Of a stretch of DNA of 64,000 bases, positions 1 through 11,226 are shown piece after piece (the first letter of the stretch is position 1; each line of letters begins with the position of its first letter). The notes below the pieces were generated by a model that was not told the origin of the DNA, ran no database searches, and was given only the letters and a program-made list of their open reading frames with translations. The DNA is from RUG100 sp050953425. GTDB taxonomy: Bacteria > Bacillota > Clostridia > Peptostreptococcales > Anaerovoracaceae. The DNA lies in assembly GCA_050953425.1 (NCBI GenBank), contig JBMNMQ010000007.1, positions 620,001 to 684,000 on the forward strand, in the 5' to 3' direction. Made by a program: the position numbers and the translations under genes.

Positions 1-278
1 TGATCGACACCGCCGGCACGATCTGCAATGCCGGCCGGGCGCTGATGGATCTCGGCGCCAGGAGCGTCTCCGCCTGTGCGACGCACGCCGTGCTCTCGGG
101 TCCGGCCATCCAGCGCCTCGACGAGTCGCCGTTTGACGAAGTCGTGCTGCTCAACACCATTCCCATTCCGGAGGAGCAGAAGATTCCGAAGATGAAGGTC
201 CTATCGGTGGCGCCGCTGTTCGCCGAAGCGATGACGCGGATCCACACCAACGACTCCATCAGCAAGCTGTTCGACTGA
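1..278 (+). CDS. prs: Ribose-phosphate pyrophosphokinase, C-terminal part
   Basis: This is the 3' end of PRPP synthetase, which makes phosphoribosyl pyrophosphate from ribose 5-phosphate and ATP for nucleotide, histidine, tryptophan and NAD synthesis. The reading frame is open from the window edge (first full codon at base 3). It shows the PRPP-binding segment IDTAGT, followed by ATHAVLSGPA and the usual C-terminal helix ending ISKLFD. The N-terminal ATP-binding part lies outside the window. The stop overlaps the pth start (TGATG), so the two genes are translationally coupled. The order prs-pth-mfd is conserved in Bacillota. Confidence 0.95.
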   Translation, partial: IDTAGTICNAGRALMDLGARSVSACATHAVLSGPAIQRLDESPFDEVVLLNTIPIPEEQKIPKMKVLSVAPLFAEAMTRIHTNDSISKLFD

Positions 279-835
279 TGTTTCTCATCGTCGGACTGGG
301 CAATCCCGGGCGCGAATACGAACAGACCCGCCACAATATCGGCTTTCTCACCGTCGACCATCTGGCGGAGCAGCTCGGCGTCCGGATCGGCAGACGGAAA
401 TGCCGGGCACTGGTCGGCGAGCTGCGGCTCGACGGCGAAAAGGTGATGCTCGCCAAGCCGCAGACCTACATGAACAGCAGCGGCGAATCGGTGCGCCCGC
501 TGGCCGACTACTACGACGTGCCGCTTGATCATATACTGGTGATCTACGACGACCTCGATCTGCCGGTCGGTACCGTGCGCATCCGCCGCAAGGGCAGCGC
601 CGGGACGCACAACGGCATGCGTTCGGTGCTGCAGCATCTCGGCAGCGAGGATGTGCCGCGGTTGCGCATCGGCATCGGCAGCAACGGCCGCGAGGACATC
701 ATCGACTATGTCATCGGCGGCTTCCGCCATGAGGACGTCGAACCCCTCGAGCACGCCATCGAAAGGGCCTGCGACGCGATTCGCTGCTTTGTCGCCGAGG
801 GCATCGAAAAGGCGATGACAACTTACAACGGGTGA
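278..835 (+). CDS. pth: Peptidyl-tRNA hydrolase
   Basis: The 185-aa cytosolic enzyme cleaves the ester bond of peptidyl-tRNA released from stalled ribosomes. Its length is normal for the family. The N-terminus GLGNPGREYEQTRHNIGF holds the substrate-binding Asn9 and the catalytic His19. KPQTYMNSSG, DDLDLPVG and the GSAGTHNG loop are the other family signatures. The start overlaps the prs stop by one base. A short gap of about 40 bp separates it from mfd, so all three are probably one transcript. The B. subtilis equivalent is spoVC. Confidence 0.97.
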   Translation: MFLIVGLGNPGREYEQTRHNIGFLTVDHLAEQLGVRIGRRKCRALVGELRLDGEKVMLAKPQTYMNSSGESVRPLADYYDVPLDHILVIYDDLDLPVGTVRIRRKGSAGTHNGMRSVLQHLGSEDVPRLRIGIGSNGREDIIDYVIGGFRHEDVEPLEHAIERACDAIRCFVAEGIEKAMTTYNG

Positions 836-877
836 CGGCCCGCAAAGGGCATTGACGATAACAACCTGCAACGGGTG

Positions 878-4190
<3,313 letters not shown>

Positions 4191-4242
4191 CCGGCCGGCC
4201 GCCGCGCAGCGGCTGACCCGCAGCAGCAGGAGGGAGAAGACT

Positions 4243-5541
4243 ATGCTGTTTCAGAATATCACCATTCTCGACGAAGAATTTCAGGCCCGCGAGGGCATGT
4301 ATGTCGGCATCGAGGGGCCGTGGATCGACTACCTCGGCGCGGCGCCGCCGCAGAAGGACTACGGCGAAACGCGCGACGGGCGCGGCTTTCTGCTGATGCC
4401 GGGCTTTTACAACGCCCACGCCCATTCGCCGATGACGCTGATGCGCGGCTACGGAGAGAACATGGCGCTGCAGGAATGGCTGACCGACCGCATCTTCCCG
4501 TTCGAAGCGCAGCTCGACGGCAATGCGGTCTACTGGGGCACGATGCTGGCGATGGCCGAATCGCTGCGCACCGGCATCGTCTCCACCACCGACATGTATT
4601 ATTTTACCGAGGATATGGTCCGTGCGGTGCTCGAGAGCGGGGCCAAGAACAACATTTCGCGTTCGATCACCAATTTCATGGATGAAGATCTCTTCGATAT
4701 GGATGCCGGCCGGGAGATGAAGGAAGCGTTCGAACGCTTCCATATGGCCGGTGAGGGGCGCGTGCGCATCGACATGAGTCTGCACGCCGAGTACACTTCG
4801 ACGCCGAAAACCGTCGACCAGCTGGCCGCTTACACCGGCGAGATCGGCGCCCGCCAGCATGTGCACGTCTCCGAGACCCGGCGCGAGCACGAGGAGTGCA
4901 TCGAGCGCCACGGGCAGACGCCGGTCGCCTATCTGGCGGCGCACGGCCTCTTTGACGCGCCGACGACGGCCGCCCACTGCGTCTGGGTCACCGACGAGGA
5001 CCGCCGCATTCTCCGCGACAAGGGCGTGACCGTGGCGGTCAACCCGGTCAGCAACCTGAAGCTGGCCAGCGGGGTCTGCAACGTCCAGGCGCTGCTCGAC
5101 AGCGGCATCGGCACGGCGATCGGCACCGACTCGGTTTCCAGCAACAACAGCCTCAACTTTTTCGAGGAGATGAAAGTATTTGCAATTGCCGGCAAGGCAC
5201 ATTATAATAATCCCGTTGCCGTCACGCCGGCCGACGCGCTGCGGGCGGCGACCAGGGGCGGCGCCCTCTCTCAGGGCAGGGAGGACTGCGGTCTGCTGCG
5301 GCAGGGCTGCCGCGCGGATCTGGTGATGCTGGACCTGCGCGGGCCGAACTGGCATCCCGTCCACAGTCTGGCCAACAATCTCGTCTACAGCGCCGATCCC
5401 GGCGCGGTCAAAATGACGATGGTTGACGGACGGGTGCTCTACGAAAACGGTGATTATAAGACGATCGACCTCGAACGGACGATCTGCGAGGTCGAAAAGG
5501 CAACGGACGGCATTCTCTCCTGTCTGGCGGAGGTACAATGA
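4243..5541 (+). CDS. 5-methylthioadenosine/S-adenosylhomocysteine deaminase-like amidohydrolase
   Basis: A 432-aa metal-dependent amidohydrolase, probably deaminating S-adenosylhomocysteine or methylthioadenosine (MtaD type) in nucleoside/methyl-cycle salvage. The HxH metal motif is NAHAHSP, followed by the family signature MTLMRGYGENMALQEWL. Further metal ligands lie in HVHVSETR, TTAAHCVW and GTDSVSSNN. AGGAGGGAG precedes the ATG. It sits 52 bp after mfd and its stop overlaps the next start (ATGA), so it is in the operon although it is not part of the usual mfd-spoVB cluster. Guanine- or chlorohydrolase-like specificity is possible; the exact substrate is not decided by sequence. Confidence 0.85.
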   Translation: MLFQNITILDEEFQAREGMYVGIEGPWIDYLGAAPPQKDYGETRDGRGFLLMPGFYNAHAHSPMTLMRGYGENMALQEWLTDRIFPFEAQLDGNAVYWGTMLAMAESLRTGIVSTTDMYYFTEDMVRAVLESGAKNNISRSITNFMDEDLFDMDAGREMKEAFERFHMAGEGRVRIDMSLHAEYTSTPKTVDQLAAYTGEIGARQHVHVSETRREHEECIERHGQTPVAYLAAHGLFDAPTTAAHCVWVTDEDRRILRDKGVTVAVNPVSNLKLASGVCNVQALLDSGIGTAIGTDSVSSNNSLNFFEEMKVFAIAGKAHYNNPVAVTPADALRAATRGGALSQGREDCGLLRQGCRADLVMLDLRGPNWHPVHSLANNLVYSADPGAVKMTMVDGRVLYENGDYKTIDLERTICEVEKATDGILSCLAEVQ

Positions 5542-7199
5542 GCAAACAGTCGTTTCTGCGGGGCGCGGCCATCCTCGGCGCCGCCGGCATCGTCGTCAAG
5601 GTGCTCGGCGCGATCTATCAGATTCCCTTCATGGCAATGATCGGGGCCGATGGCAGCGCCTGCTATTCTCCGGCTTACTACATCTATACGATTCTCGTCA
5701 CGGTGGCGACTTCGGGCATCCCGGTGGCCATCTCGCGGATGGTTTCGGAGCGCACCATCGTGCAGAACTACGAGGGCGCCCACCGCGTCTTCCGCATGTC
5801 GCTGCGGCTGATGCTCGGCATCGGCATCGTCTCCTTCCTGGTGATGTTCTTCGGCGCCGACCTCATCGCCACCCACGTCTCCAAAGTACCGAAGAGCGCG
5901 CTGGCGATGCAGACCATCGCGCCGGCGCTGCTGCTGGTGCCGGTGATGGCTTCCTTCCGCGGCTATTATCAGGGCCAGCAGAACATGAAACCGACGGCGC
6001 TCTCGCAGGTGATCGAGCAGGTCTTCCGGGTCGTCTTCGGTCTGCTCACCGCTTACGTTCTCTACAACGGGATTATCGGTCTCTTTTCCAGCCACGAACC
6101 CGGCGAGCGCGGCGCGGCCGGCGGTGCCTTCGGCGCCACGGCGGGGGCGGTCGGCGGCCTGGCGGTGATGCTGCTGGTTTACGTTCTCAGCCGGCGGTCG
6201 CGGCGGCGGCACATTGCCGCCAGTAAAAACGTCGAGGAGGAGAGCAACGGCGACATTCTCCGCACCATGCTGCTGATCTCGATTCCGATTACAATCGGCG
6301 CCTGCATCGCGCCGATCATGAGCTACCTCGACACACCGATCGTGATCTCGCGGCTGACGGCGACCGGCTGGGCGCGGCAGACGGCGGAGAACATGTACGG
6401 TCAGATCAGCGGCTACGTGATGCCGCTGGTCAATCTGCCGCAGGCGATCTCGATGGCGCTGTCGATGAGCCTGGTACCGCTGATCTCCTCGGCGCACCGC
6501 ATCCATGACACCGCCAACATGCGGCGCAATACCTCGCTGGCCGTGCGTGTGGCGGTGATGGTCGGCATGCCGTGCGCAGCCGGAATGGCGGTGCTGGCCT
6601 GCCCGATCCTGCTGCTGCTCTATTCCTCGCATGCCAGCGAAGCCATCCATGTGGCGCCGACGTTTGCGCTCTATGCGGCCAGCATTCTCTTCATCGCCGT
6701 CGTGCAGACGGTGTCCGGCATTCTCCAGGGCATCAACAAGCAGATGATCCCGGTGCGCAACATGCTGATCGGCATTGTCATCAAGATTGTCACTACGGCG
6801 ATCCTCGTCGGCATTCCGTCCCTCAACATCAAGGGCGCCGGCATCGGCACCCTGATTACCTATATCGTCGTCGCCGGCATGGACGTCTACGCCGCCTGCA
6901 AATATACCGGCACACGGCTCAACCCGGTGCTGGCGTTTGCGCGGCCGGCCGCTGCCACCGGGGTGATGGCCGGCGTCGCGGCGCTGTGCTACTACGTGAT
7001 TTTCCATCAGGCGCCGACGGCGATCGGCACGACGCCGAAGATCGCCTGCCTGGCCGCCATCCTGATCGCCGGCATCGTCTACATTATCATGCTGTTTGTC
7101 ACCCGCAGCATCAAACCGGAAGAACTGAAGCGCCTGCGCGGCGGCGAGCGTCTGCTGCGCGTGCTGACGAGAATGAGGATTGTCAAAGATGAAGATTAA
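5538..7199 (+). CDS. SpoVB/MurJ-type polysaccharide (lipid II-like) flippase
   Basis: A 553-aa polytopic membrane protein of the MOP flippase superfamily (polysaccharide biosynthesis/SpoVB type), with about 14 hydrophobic segments. The N-terminus FLRGAAILGAAGIVVKVLGAIYQIPF is characteristic of Bacillota SpoVB/YtgP proteins, which move undecaprenyl-linked cell-wall precursors across the membrane. The start overlaps the upstream stop (ATGA) and the end overlaps mazG by 11 bp. The position between mfd and mazG matches B. subtilis spoVB, but MurJ-like vegetative function (YtgP/Amj group) is equally possible, because nearby spore genes are missing. Confidence 0.88.
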   Translation: MSKQSFLRGAAILGAAGIVVKVLGAIYQIPFMAMIGADGSACYSPAYYIYTILVTVATSGIPVAISRMVSERTIVQNYEGAHRVFRMSLRLMLGIGIVSFLVMFFGADLIATHVSKVPKSALAMQTIAPALLLVPVMASFRGYYQGQQNMKPTALSQVIEQVFRVVFGLLTAYVLYNGIIGLFSSHEPGERGAAGGAFGATAGAVGGLAVMLLVYVLSRRSRRRHIAASKNVEEESNGDILRTMLLISIPITIGACIAPIMSYLDTPIVISRLTATGWARQTAENMYGQISGYVMPLVNLPQAISMALSMSLVPLISSAHRIHDTANMRRNTSLAVRVAVMVGMPCAAGMAVLACPILLLLYSSHASEAIHVAPTFALYAASILFIAVVQTVSGILQGINKQMIPVRNMLIGIVIKIVTTAILVGIPSLNIKGAGIGTLITYIVVAGMDVYAACKYTGTRLNPVLAFARPAAATGVMAGVAALCYYVIFHQAPTAIGTTPKIACLAAILIAGIVYIIMLFVTRSIKPEELKRLRGGERLLRVLTRMRIVKDED

Positions 7200-8028
7200 G
7201 GAACAGTACCGTATGCTGACGGAGCCGGCTCCGGACGAGAGCGCGGCCATCGCCCGTCTGGATGAAATCGTCCGTATTCTGCGCGTGCAGTGCCCGTGGG
7301 ACCGGGAACAGGATCACCGCAGCCTGCGCGGCGCGCTGATCGAGGAAGCCTATGAGGCCGCCGATGCGATCGATCGAGGCGATGCGGCCAATCTGCGCGA
7401 GGAGCTCGGCGACGTTCTCCTGCAGGTTGTTTTTCACGCCGAACTGGCGCGGGAGGAGAAGGATTACGATCTGACCGCGGTGATCAACGAGGAATGCGAA
7501 AAAATGATTCGCCGCCACCCGCATGTTTTTTCCGACGAGAATCTGAAAACTGTTGACAAAATCCTTGAAAAATGGGAAAATATCAAAAGCGCAGAGCATG
7601 GCGAGCAGACCGCTGCCGACCATCTGCAGGCCGTACCGAGAGCGCTGCCGGCATTGATCCGCAGCCGCAAGGTACAGAAGAGGGCAGCAGATGCCGGGCT
7701 CGACTGGGACGATGTCAGCGGATCGCTCGATAAGCTCGCCGAAGAAAGTCAGGAATTAAAAGAAGCCTGCCGCCGGGGAGAGAAGGAGGCAATGACGGAA
7801 GAACTGGGTGATCTGCTCTTTTCCGTCGTGAATGTTTCACGCTTTATGGGGATTTCTCCGGAGGAGGCACTGACGAAGGCAACCGACAAGTTCATTCGGC
7901 GTTTTGCCAGAGTTGAAGAACTGGCTGCCGCGTCCGGCCGTCCGCTCAGGGATTTGGATCCGGATACTCTCGATGTTCTGTGGGAAAAGGCGAAAAACGA
8001 TACCCGCAGCATCCCGCAGACTCAATGA
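7189..8028 (+). CDS. mazG: Nucleoside triphosphate pyrophosphohydrolase MazG
   Basis: A MazG protein with two tandem MazG domains that hydrolyses NTPs/dNTPs to NMP and pyrophosphate, clearing non-canonical or excess nucleotides. Domain 1 has the signature CPWDREQDH and EEAYEAADAI with EELGDVLLQVVFHA. Domain 2 repeats the pattern as EESQELKEA and EELGDLLFSVVN. The ATG at 7189 follows GAGG at about 10 bp and gives 279 aa; a TTG at 7180 is in frame but badly spaced. B. subtilis YabN carries an extra N-terminal methylase domain that is absent here. The gene overlaps the flippase gene and lies 35 bp upstream of the HU gene. Confidence 0.95.
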   Translation: MKIKEQYRMLTEPAPDESAAIARLDEIVRILRVQCPWDREQDHRSLRGALIEEAYEAADAIDRGDAANLREELGDVLLQVVFHAELAREEKDYDLTAVINEECEKMIRRHPHVFSDENLKTVDKILEKWENIKSAEHGEQTAADHLQAVPRALPALIRSRKVQKRAADAGLDWDDVSGSLDKLAEESQELKEACRRGEKEAMTEELGDLLFSVVNVSRFMGISPEEALTKATDKFIRRFARVEELAAASGRPLRDLDPDTLDVLWEKAKNDTRSIPQTQ

Positions 8029-8063
8029 CAACCGCACAGTTATTATTTAAAGGAGGAAAACTC

Positions 8064-8342
8064 ATGAACAAAGCTGAATTGATCGCTTCCGTAGCAGACA
8101 GAACGGGCTTCACGAAGAAAGATGCTGAAAACGCTGTCAACGCAACCATGGACGTTATCGAGGATACACTCAAGAAGGGTGAAAAGGTCCAGCTGATCGG
8201 TTTCGGAACGTTTGAAGTGCGTCAGAGAAAAGCGAGAACCGGCAGAAACCCGAGAAAGCCGGGCGAAACGATTCAGATCGCGGCTTCCAAGGCGCCGGTG
8301 TTCAAAGCAGGCAAGGCTCTGAAGGATTCGGTGAATAAGTAA
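8064..8342 (+). CDS. hup: HU family DNA-binding protein
   Basis: A 92-aa histone-like protein that bends and compacts DNA as a dimer. The start MNKAELIASVADRTG, the core GFGTFEVR and the arm motif GRNPRKPGE with the intercalating proline are textbook HU features. AAAGGAGG sits 6 bp before the ATG, one of the strongest ribosome sites in the window. Arginine codons are mostly AGA, unlike the CGC-rich neighbours, as expected for a very highly expressed gene here. A strong intrinsic terminator follows immediately, so this is the end of the prs-mazG transcript or a short transcript of its own. Confidence 0.97.
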   Translation: MNKAELIASVADRTGFTKKDAENAVNATMDVIEDTLKKGEKVQLIGFGTFEVRQRKARTGRNPRKPGETIQIAASKAPVFKAGKALKDSVNK

Positions 8343-8355
8343 GGGACTATGCACT

Positions 8356-8385
8356 GAGGGCAGCCGCCGGGCTGCCCTCTTTTTT
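8356..8385 (+). terminator. Intrinsic terminator after HU gene
   Basis: A 10-bp perfect GC-rich stem (GAGGGCAGCC / GGCTGCCCTC) with a 4-nt loop is followed by six T. It ends HU transcription before rqcP. Confidence 0.92.
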
Positions 8386-8458
8386 AGCAGCGGAAACTTT
8401 GTCAGCAGGAACGCGGTGCGGAAGGCCGCGGCGGCTGCCGAAGGGGAGGAGAACAACC

Positions 8459-8701
8459 ATGCGGGTCGACAAGTTTTTGAAAAATTCCAGACTGATCAAG
8501 CGCCGCAGCGTGGCCAAGGAAGCGTGCGACAGCGGCCGTATCTCCGTCAACGACCGCGTCGCCAAGGCCGGCACCGATGTAGAGGTCGGCGACGTCATCT
8601 GCATCCGCTTCGGGACTCATGAAATCACGGCACGGGTGCTGCAGCTGAAGGAATCCCAGCGCCGGGAAGACGCGGCGAACATGTATGAAATCATCGACTG
8701 A
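8459..8701 (+). CDS. rqcP: RqcP/YabO-type S4-domain RNA-binding protein
   Basis: An 80-aa protein consisting of one S4 domain. The N-terminus MRVDKFLKNSRLIKRR and the turn SVNDRVAKAGTDVEVGD are typical of the HslR/RqcP family. In B. subtilis this protein works with RqcH on obstructed 50S subunits during C-terminal alanine tailing of stalled nascent chains. The ATG follows AAGGGGAGGAG. It lies downstream of mazG as in B. subtilis (yabN-yabO), with HU inserted between them. The usual followers yabP, yabQ and divIC are not here. The end overlaps the next start by 17 bp. Confidence 0.93.
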   Translation: MRVDKFLKNSRLIKRRSVAKEACDSGRISVNDRVAKAGTDVEVGDVICIRFGTHEITARVLQLKESQRREDAANMYEIID

Positions 8702-10034
8702 TACAGCGGCCGGCAGCCCTGCGGCAGACGGTGCCGGCCTCACCCGCCGCTACGCGGGACTCTATACTTTTACCTACATGGCCATCGGTGTTCTCGTGCC
8801 GCTGATCAGCCAGTACCTGAAAGGCATCGGCTTTTCCGGGACGGAGATCGGGGCGGTCACGGCGACGGGCACGACGGTGGCCATCTTTGCGTCCGCCTTC
8901 TGGGGACGGATCTATACGGCGGCGCGGCGACGGCATCGCCTGGTGCTCCTGCTCTGTCTGATCGCCGCGGCGATCGCGCTGGGACTGATGCATATTCGCT
9001 CCTTCCCGCTCTTTCTGCTCTCCTTCGCGGTGCTCTATTTCTTTCAGGCACCGGTGATGTCGCTCTCCGACGCACTGGCGATCGACGATCGGCGGCCGTT
9101 CGGCTTTGTGCGGATGTTCGGCGCTGTCGGCTTTGCGGTCGGCGTGTTTGCCGCGGCGCGCATTGCCGACGCGGCCGGGCTGGCGGTGATCTTTCCGATC
9201 TACTGCTGCAGTTATATCGCGGCCGCGGCAGTCATCGGTCTGATCGCTGCCGCCTTCGGGCGCGGAGAGCAGGGCGGCCGTCGGGCCGGCCGCCGCGATG
9301 CGGCGGGGCGGAAGGAACAAAGTGCGGTCCCGGCCGGAGACGGCAGAGCGGCCCCTGCTGAGGGCGGACAGAACGGCCGCGGCGGCCGCGGCGCCTTCCG
9401 GGCGCTGCTGCACAACCGCCGCTACCTGATGATGATCCTCTGTGCCTTCTTTTTCTGCGGCACCAATGTGGCCAACAACACCTATTTCAGCTTTCTCTAC
9501 CTGCAGGGCGGCGGCGCGCTGGCGGGCGTCGGCCTCGCCTTTCTGCTGATGGCCGGCAGCGAGGCGCCGGTGATGGCGTGGACCGGCTGGCTGTCGCGCC
9601 GGCTGACACCGGAGAAGCTGATCCTCGCGGCGATGGTGATCTCGGCGGCGCGCTTTGCCTGGTATGCGATGAGCCCGCCGTACTATCTGCTGCTGGCGCT
9701 GTTCTTCCTCCAGGGTCTGGTCAACGGCGTCATCCTCGTCGAATTCGTCAACTACGCGGCGCGCCTCGTCCGCAGCGAGCTGAGCGGCCTGGCGATCTCG
9801 GTCTACTATTCGTTCAGCTCCAGCGGCAGCACTATTGTCTGCCAGCTTTTCGGCGGTCTGCTGCTGGACCGCCTCGGGCCGGGCGGCGTCTACCTGTTCT
9901 TCAGCCTGATGAATCTGGCCGGGCTGCTGCTCTACCTTTTCTTCGGCCTCTGGAAGCCGGTACCGGCGGAGGCGGGCGCGGCGGACGATTCCGCGCAGGC
10001 TCCGCAGAGCGGCTCTGCGGACGCGCCCTCCTGA
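8685..10034 (+). CDS. MFS transporter (LacY/MFS_1-like type)
   Basis: A 449-aa major facilitator with 12 predicted hydrophobic segments in two halves. The first begins at about residue 25 (YTFTYMAIGVLVPLI) and the second after a hydrophilic central loop. The layout resembles the MFS_1-like/3-phenylpropionate-type permeases; the substrate is unknown. The central loop (residues ~193-242) is an unusual Gly/Arg/Ala-rich low-complexity stretch with no predicted fold. The start at 8685 overlaps rqcP by 17 bp and has no clear ribosome site, so coupling to rqcP translation is likely. The C-terminal 20 residues are Ala/Ser-rich. Confidence 0.85.
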   Translation: MKSSTDTAAGSPAADGAGLTRRYAGLYTFTYMAIGVLVPLISQYLKGIGFSGTEIGAVTATGTTVAIFASAFWGRIYTAARRRHRLVLLLCLIAAAIALGLMHIRSFPLFLLSFAVLYFFQAPVMSLSDALAIDDRRPFGFVRMFGAVGFAVGVFAAARIADAAGLAVIFPIYCCSYIAAAAVIGLIAAAFGRGEQGGRRAGRRDAAGRKEQSAVPAGDGRAAPAEGGQNGRGGRGAFRALLHNRRYLMMILCAFFFCGTNVANNTYFSFLYLQGGGALAGVGLAFLLMAGSEAPVMAWTGWLSRRLTPEKLILAAMVISAARFAWYAMSPPYYLLLALFFLQGLVNGVILVEFVNYAARLVRSELSGLAISVYYSFSSSGSTIVCQLFGGLLLDRLGPGGVYLFFSLMNLAGLLLYLFFGLWKPVPAEAGAADDSAQAPQSGSADAPS

Positions 10035-10144
10035 CGGGGCGGCCGGGAAAGCACTTTCCCCACCTCTTTCTTTTGCGTCCCGTTGTGGTAAAATGATACC
10101 GATGCCGGCCGCGCCGCGGTCGGCGCAAAAGGAGGGGGAGAACC

Positions 10145-10276
10145 ATGAAAGAAATGACGGAACTGGAAAAACCGGAAGCCGGGCCGGAGTACAATCTGCG
10201 CGTTGCGGCCGTCGGCGGCGTGCCGGCGGCGTTCATCAAGAAGCTGGAAAACGATCTCGAAGAGGGGGAAGCATGA
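10145..10276 (+). CDS. Small hypothetical protein (43 aa) coupled to TDT transporter
   Basis: A short ORF of 43 codons. It starts MKEMTELEKPEAGPEYN, ends in a charged helix (IKKLENDLEEGEA), and has no membrane segment. AAAGGAGGGGGAG lies just upstream of the ATG, a very strong ribosome site, and its TGA overlaps the next ATG (ATGA). These features support real translation. A -10-like TAAAAT lies at 10089-10094 with only a poor -35. I do not recognise the family. It may be a leader or coupling peptide for the transporter, or a small partner of it. Confidence 0.6.
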   Translation: MKEMTELEKPEAGPEYNLRVAAVGGVPAAFIKKLENDLEEGEA

Positions 10277-11226
10277 ACATCCTGCGCAGAGTGCCGCTGC
10301 CGGCCTGCGGCGTCATGCTCGGAACGGCTGCTCTCGGCAGCCTGCTGCAGGGGCGGTCGGCGACGGCGCACGCGGTCTGCGGACTGGCGGCGCTGTTTCT
10401 GCTGGTGCTGCTGGTGCTGAAGCTGCTCTGCTGCCCGCAGCTCTTTCGTGAGGATATGAAAAATCCGGTTCTCGCCGGAGTTTCGGGAACCTTTACCATG
10501 GGTCTGATGATCCTGAGCACGTATCTTGCGCCCTTCACCGCACACGGCGCGCTGGCCGTCTGGCTGCTCGCGATCGCGCTGCACGCCGCTCTGATCGTCT
10601 ATTTTACCGCCGCTTTTCTGCCGCATGCGGGCGGACGGCCGATGTCTGCCAGCTGGTTCATTGTCTACGTCGGCGCGGCCGCGGCGGCTGTGACGGCGCC
10701 GGCCCGGACGGGCGCGGTGCACAGCATCGGAGCGGTGACGTTCTGGTTCGGCCTGGTGACGATGATTCCGCTGATGGTCGTCATCTCGGTCAGGTATTTG
10801 CAAAAGCAGGAGACGCCGCCTCCGGCCCGGCCGCTGATCTGCATCTACGCGGCGCCGGTCAGTCTCTGCCTCACTGCTTACATCAACTGCTTCGCGGCGC
10901 ACTCGCTTCCGTTCGTGCTGGGCATGTATTTCACAGCCTGCTTTTTTTACATCTTTGCCTTTGCGATGCTGATCCGGACGATGCGCGGTCCGTTCTTTCC
11001 CAGCTGGGCGGCTTATACCTTTCCGTTCGTCGTCAGCGCCATCGCTTCCGCGAAAACGATGACCGCCGCTGCCGCGACGGGCAGCCCGCAAGCCTGGATC
11101 GCACCGATCGCCGGCGTGGAGACGGCCGCCGCGGTGGTGCTCGTCGTCTATGTGTACGTGCGCTATATGATTCGGATTTTCGCCCCGGAGCGGGCAAAGC
11201 GGGAGGAAGAGAGGCGGCAGGGATGA
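10273..11226 (+). CDS. TDT-family (TehA/SLAC1-like) transporter
   Basis: A 317-aa integral membrane protein with about ten hydrophobic segments. The opening MNILRRVPLPACGVMLG, the following NPVLAGVSGTFTMGLMILSTYL and the duplicated five-helix pattern match clostridial TDT-family carriers (tellurite-resistance/dicarboxylate transporter, sometimes annotated exfoliative toxin A/B-like). In the family these are anion or organic-acid channels and transporters; the substrate here is unknown. The start overlaps the 43-aa ORF by ATGA and the stop overlaps the hydrolase start, so the three genes form one unit. Confidence 0.82.
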   Translation: MNILRRVPLPACGVMLGTAALGSLLQGRSATAHAVCGLAALFLLVLLVLKLLCCPQLFREDMKNPVLAGVSGTFTMGLMILSTYLAPFTAHGALAVWLLAIALHAALIVYFTAAFLPHAGGRPMSASWFIVYVGAAAAAVTAPARTGAVHSIGAVTFWFGLVTMIPLMVVISVRYLQKQETPPPARPLICIYAAPVSLCLTAYINCFAAHSLPFVLGMYFTACFFYIFAFAMLIRTMRGPFFPSWAAYTFPFVVSAIASAKTMTAAAATGSPQAWIAPIAGVETAAAVVLVVYVYVRYMIRIFAPERAKREEERRQG

